NCBI GenBank assembly: GCA_001751085.1
Contig: MAXP01000317.1
Location: forward strand, 1,424-10,052
Origin: Desulfobacterales bacterium C00003060
Lineage (GTDB): Bacteria; Desulfobacterota; Desulfobacteria; Desulfobacterales; C00003060
DNA: 8,629 nucleotides
Reading direction: 5' to 3'
Shown here: positions 5,992-8,629 of the stretch, piece by piece
How positions within the stretch are numbered: the first letter of the stretch is position 1
How the letters are laid out: each line of letters starts with the position of its first letter
Notes under the pieces: generated by a model
The model's input: only the letters and a program-made list of their open reading frames with translations
Told to the model about the DNA's origin: nothing
Databases searched by the model: none
Translations under genes and position numbers: made by a program

Positions 5992-6064
5992 TTTTGAAAT
6001 GAGTTGCGAGTCGTGCAAGCTCAATCCTCAATGCTGAAAGAGAGAAGGAAATCCTGATCCGCCT

Positions 6065-7135
6065 ATGCAATTCATAAAACCTGACACAAATATCGATTTT
6101 ATAGGAAAAAGAAGGATCGCCTTTGCAGGATCCATGATCTTGATCGCCGTCAGCATCATCTCGCTGATCATGAAGGGGGGGCCCAGGTACGGGGTCGATT
6201 TCGCCGGCGGGACCGTGGTTCAAGTCAAGTTTTCAGAACATATTGAGCCCCAGCTCATCAGGGACGCCCTCGGATCAATCGACCTGGGTATCACTTCGAT
6301 TCAGGGATTTGGAACAGAAAAAGAGCACGAGTTCTTGATCAGAACAGCTAAATCGACGGAGGCACTGGAAAGCCTGGGCTCTAATATCAAACAGAGGCTT
6401 GAGTCTGCATATCCCCAAATCAGGATGGAAGTGCGTCGTGTGGAAATGGTGGGGCCACAGGTCGGAAAAGACCTTCGAGAAAAGGCCCTCTTGGCCATGT
6501 TTTCTGCCCTTCTCTTTATTGTGGTCTATATCTCAGGTCGGTTTGAACTAAAATGGATGGCAAGCATCATCATGGCTGCATGCCTCCTTGCAACCCTTTT
6601 CATATTCCAAAAAATCGGCATCAGCATCCCCGTCCTCATTCTGACGGCAGTATTGGTCACCTTGGCCCTCAGCTTCTATCTGAAGCTCAAATTCGCCATG
6701 GGGGCAATCATAGCCGTAATCCACGATGTAGTTATCACGGTGGGAGTCTTCTCCCTGACTGATAGGGAATTTACCCTTCCGATCGTTGCTGCCCTTTTGA
6801 CCATCATAGGCTATTCCCTAAATGACACGATCGTTGTGTTTGACCGTATCAGAGAAAACTCCCGCAGATCTCACCGGCAGTCTTATGAACTGATCATAAA
6901 TCGGAGCATCAATGAAACTTTGAGCCGGACACTGCTCACATCCTTGACCACTATGGTGGTCGTCGCAGCCCTCTTTGCACTCGGGGGAGGCATCATTCAC
7001 GATTTTGCCTTTGCCCTGATTATCGGCATCATCGTTGGAACGTATTCCTCTGTTTATGTGGCAAGCCCTGTCCTGATTATCTGGCACCAGGTCATGAAAA
7101 GTTCCACGGGCAAAACAAGGAAAACACGGCGGTGA
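6065..7135 (+). CDS. secF: Protein translocase subunit SecF with an extra two-helix insertion
   Basis: SecF is the RND-family partner of SecD in proton-driven protein export. The beginning MQFIKPDTNIDFIGKRR fixes the ATG at 6065, although its Shine-Dalgarno is poor. After TM1 (about 16-36) comes the conserved YGVDFAGG (42-49), then the periplasmic domain with VEMVGPQVG, then TM2 ending in YISGRFELK. Conserved later motifs are HDVVITVGVFSLTDREFTL (from His220), Asp254 in GYSLNDTIVVFDRIREN, and the final helices up to about 343, with a basic tail. The length is 356 residues, against about 300-315 for most SecF proteins. The excess lies between FELK (160-163) and GAIIAVIHD (213-221), where two further hydrophobic stretches (about 164-182 and 187-205) occur. 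KLKFAMGAII (207-216) resembles ELKWMASIIM (161-170) at an offset of 46, suggesting a partial duplication. The total would be eight membrane segments instead of six. The frame is intact throughout. Confidence 0.96.
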   Translation: MQFIKPDTNIDFIGKRRIAFAGSMILIAVSIISLIMKGGPRYGVDFAGGTVVQVKFSEHIEPQLIRDALGSIDLGITSIQGFGTEKEHEFLIRTAKSTEALESLGSNIKQRLESAYPQIRMEVRRVEMVGPQVGKDLREKALLAMFSALLFIVVYISGRFELKWMASIIMAACLLATLFIFQKIGISIPVLILTAVLVTLALSFYLKLKFAMGAIIAVIHDVVITVGVFSLTDREFTLPIVAALLTIIGYSLNDTIVVFDRIRENSRRSHRQSYELIINRSINETLSRTLLTSLTTMVVVAALFALGGGIIHDFAFALIIGIIVGTYSSVYVASPVLIIWHQVMKSSTGKTRKTRR

Positions 7136-7214
7136 GCAGGAAATAATTCAGCGAAAAACGAACCACTACCTTCATTTTTTCTGTGCTTCCCTACTTTCCT
7201 TCCGCTGAAAACAC

Positions 7215-7244
7215 TTGACACACCCAGCCGCATATTCGTATAGG
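7215..7244 (+). promoter_or_regulatory. Candidate sigma70-type promoter upstream of dprA
   Basis: TTGACA at 7215-7220 matches the -35 consensus. TATAGG at 7239-7244 is an imperfect -10, after an 18-bp spacer. It would give a leader of roughly 165 nt before the dprA ATG. The call depends on matches to a consensus and has no other support. Confidence 0.35.
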
Positions 7245-7293
7245 GGCCATGCTCATGAAGCGTACAACAGATCAAGCAGGCAACCTATAGGAT

Positions 7294-7307
7294 TTCGGAG
7301 TTCGGAG
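7294..7307. repeat. Perfect two-copy 7-bp tandem repeat
   Basis: TTCGGAG is present twice in succession (7294-7300, 7301-7307), followed by a partial third TT. It has the same period as the arrays at 5-18 and 1963-1983 but a different unit. Confidence 0.5.
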
Positions 7308-7363
7308 TTAAGCTGCACATTATTTTAACGTAATTTTACATGGTTATCAGGACCATTCATCCC

Positions 7364-7373
7364 GCAAATTTGC
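7364..7373. promoter_or_regulatory. 10-bp perfect palindrome before dprA, possible operator
   Basis: GCAAATTTGC is fully self-complementary and sits 44 bp upstream of the dprA start codon. Such a site could bind a dimeric regulator, but a 10-bp palindrome is also expected by chance at a low rate, and no regulator is known for it. Confidence 0.2.
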
Positions 7374-7417
7374 AAATAGTTTTCTGAAAAGCTATAGCCG
7401 GAGAGACTATTGGAGTA

Positions 7418-8509
7418 ATGGAATCGCTTATACATTGGCTTGGCCTGAAAACCGTTCCAGGTGTGGGGAACCGTCTGTTTTTGCATCTTATTCAACACTT
7501 CGGTGGAGCCGAAAAGGTTTTCTCGGCCTCAAGAAAAGAACTCTTGCAGGTAGAAGGGGTTAATGATCGGCTGGCATCAGTCATTGAAGGCTATAAGATT
7601 CCCGGGAAGGTTCAAGAGGACCTTGCACTTGCGCAGAAGAATAATGCTAGGATCATTACCTTTGCAGATCCGGACTACCCTTCTCTACTGTGCCACATAC
7701 ACGATCCTCCTCCTGTGCTTTATGTGTACGGCAAACTTCAGATGGACAGTCTGAACATTGCGATTGTGGGATCAAGAAATGCGACATCTTATGGCCGCAC
7801 CACAACAGAACGTCTCAGCGGCGCCCTGACCCGCCGTGGTTTTACCGTAATAAGCGGAATGGCACGCGGCATTGACACGGCTGCCCATGTAGGCGCACTG
7901 GCTGCCGGGGGCAAAACGATTGCGGTGCTTGGATGCGGCCTGGGAACTATATACCCCGCTGAAAACAAAAGCCTGTTTCACCGTATCGCCAAAAACGGGG
8001 CGGTTGTCTCGGAATTCGCGTTTTTGTGCCCGCCCGAAGCTCATAACTTCCCGGTACGGAACCGGATTATCAGTGGTCTATCCCTCGGGACTGTCATTGT
8101 AGAAGCCACCCACAAGAGTGGCAGCCTCATCACAGCGCGTCTTGCAGCCGAGCAGGGACGGGAGGTATTTGCCGTACCGGGCAGCATTACATCCTTTAAG
8201 AGCATGGGCACACATCGCCTGATAAAGCAAGGTGCAAAGCTCGTCGAGCATGTGGATGATATCATTGAGGAGCTGAACATCGCCCATCCAATACCATCTA
8301 CTTGCGCCAAGGATGAGACGACCATGTCACTGACAGCCGATGAGAAAAGGATCATAGATAAACTTAGTCCTTATCCGGTACATATCGATAAGTTGATTCG
8401 ACACCTGTCACTTTCAGCAGCACAGGCATCAAGCCTCCTGTTGCAACTGGAGTTGAAGGGACTTGTAACGCAAAGTCCCGGCAAGCTTTTTGCCAAATGC
8501 GAACGTTGA
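7418..8509 (+). CDS. dprA: DNA-processing protein DprA (Smf)
   Basis: DprA is a cytoplasmic protein that binds single-stranded DNA entering during natural transformation and loads RecA on it; it is also conserved in bacteria not known to be competent. The 363-residue product has three parts. An N-terminal helix-hairpin-helix/SAM-like region (about 1-65) contains VPGVGNRL and VEGV. The Rossmann-fold core has GSRNATSYG (118-126), SGMARGIDTAAH (146-157), GCGLGTIYPAEN and NFPVRNRIISGLS (210-222). A C-terminal winged-helix domain (about 305-360) precedes a short basic end. These match full-length, three-part DprA. The ATG at 7418 gives the expected beginning. GGAGAGA (7400-7406) is 11 nt upstream, and GGAG at 7412-7415 is too close to be ideal. 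topA, a common dprA neighbour, does not appear within the remaining 120 bp. Confidence 0.97.
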   Translation: MESLIHWLGLKTVPGVGNRLFLHLIQHFGGAEKVFSASRKELLQVEGVNDRLASVIEGYKIPGKVQEDLALAQKNNARIITFADPDYPSLLCHIHDPPPVLYVYGKLQMDSLNIAIVGSRNATSYGRTTTERLSGALTRRGFTVISGMARGIDTAAHVGALAAGGKTIAVLGCGLGTIYPAENKSLFHRIAKNGAVVSEFAFLCPPEAHNFPVRNRIISGLSLGTVIVEATHKSGSLITARLAAEQGREVFAVPGSITSFKSMGTHRLIKQGAKLVEHVDDIIEELNIAHPIPSTCAKDETTMSLTADEKRIIDKLSPYPVHIDKLIRHLSLSAAQASSLLLQLELKGLVTQSPGKLFAKCER

Positions 8510-8629
8510 TTGGTTGTCCGGTTGTTGGTCTTCTTAAGCGCAGGTTGAATACCTCGAAAGGCCACAAATGACACTTTTTCGCCGGCCATGAACATCAATA
8601 GCCGCGTTGCTCAGGCTTGCAATAGCCTG
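8510..8629. other. Right-edge sequence without a convincing gene
   Basis: After dprA, GGTTG occurs at 8512-8516 and 8520-8524, an 8-bp period like the array between secD and secF. On the reverse strand a frame is open from the window edge to a TAA at 8534-8536. This could be the last 31 codons of a convergent gene, but it is too short to judge. The edge itself is an inverted repeat (8612-8629). Confidence 0.4.
8612..8629. repeat. Inverted repeat at the right edge
   Basis: CAGGCT (8612-8617), loop TGCAAT, AGCCTG (8624-8629) pair perfectly, and the stem may extend past the window. CAATAGCC also occurs twice, 24 bp apart (8596-8603 and 8620-8627). The 24-bp distance equals eight codons, so a repeated coding segment on the reverse strand is possible. 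Confidence 0.35.

Larger units (their letters stand above)
5907..6064. other. secD-secF spacer filled with short tandem repeats
   Basis: The 158-bp gap contains a perfect two-copy 9-bp tandem just after the secD stop (5908-5925) and an 8-bp array (5944-5991). No gene, terminator with T-run or promoter is evident. The best purine-rich stretch before secF, AAGGA at 6045-6049, is 15 nt from the ATG, which is long for an effective Shine-Dalgarno. Confidence 0.5.
7136..7417. other. secF-dprA spacer
   Basis: This 282-bp gap has no credible gene. It contains an inverted pair, TTCAGCG (7147-7153) and CGCTGAA (7203-7209), with a long 49-nt loop, and a T-run at 7175-7180 inside that loop. It also holds a candidate promoter (7215-7244), the palindrome CCTATAGG (7284-7291), a perfect 7-bp tandem (7294-7307), the palindrome GCAAATTTGC (7364-7373) and GCTATAGC (7391-7398). 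The promoter and the gap size suggest that dprA is transcribed apart from the sec genes. Confidence 0.5.

Noticed and set aside
7147..7209. Intrinsic terminator after secF
   Set aside because: The stem is only 7 bp with a 49-nt loop, and the T-run lies inside the loop rather than after the stem.
8371..8598. 75-codon reverse open frame across the dprA 3' end
   Set aside because: Most of it lies opposite the conserved winged-helix domain of DprA, so it is best read as a shadow frame.

Overview
The window is a chromosomal housekeeping segment with seven genes, all on the + strand. In order they encode a zinc-dependent phospholipase C-like protein, a membrane-anchored protein with a LysM-like module, PurB, YajC, SecD, SecF and DprA. 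The protein sequences, the mid-range base composition, the order purB-yajC-secD-secF-dprA and the intergenic repeats suggest a deltaproteobacterium (Desulfobacterota, perhaps a Desulfobacteraceae-like sulfate reducer). This assignment rests on resemblance recalled from memory, not on a search. No rRNA, tRNA, CRISPR array, insertion sequence, phage gene or defence module was seen.

Layout: positions 20-898 hold the phospholipase C/S1-P1 nuclease-fold gene. A 239-bp spacer leads to the LysM-like protein (GTG start, 1138-1929). A 513-bp gene-free stretch (1930-2442) follows, rich in direct and inverted repeats. Then purB (2443-3783) overlaps yajC by 8 bp (TTG start, 3776-4105). secD (TTG start, 4305-5906) and secF (6065-7135) follow, each after a spacer of 150-200 bp that carries repeats or hairpins. 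dprA (7418-8509) lies behind a 282-bp spacer with a candidate promoter. The last 120 bp hold no convincing gene.

Function: YajC, SecD and SecF form the accessory complex of the SecYEG translocon, which uses the proton motive force to help exported proteins leave the channel on the outer side of the inner membrane. PurB makes AMP and an intermediate of IMP synthesis. It is tied to yajC by position and probably by translational coupling, not by pathway. DprA protects incoming single-stranded DNA and loads RecA. The first two genes may act at the envelope or on lipids or nucleic acids, but their substrates are unknown.

Most notable: (1) SecF is about 46 residues longer than usual. The extra segment adds two hydrophobic helices between the canonical TM2 and TM3 and looks like an internal partial duplication. 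(2) Most spacers carry short tandem repeats of 7-9 bp with different unit sequences. (3) Positions 2079-2386 are bounded by imperfect inverted repeats followed by a T-run. I found no convincing new multi-gene system; the novelty here is in SecF architecture and intergenic repeats.
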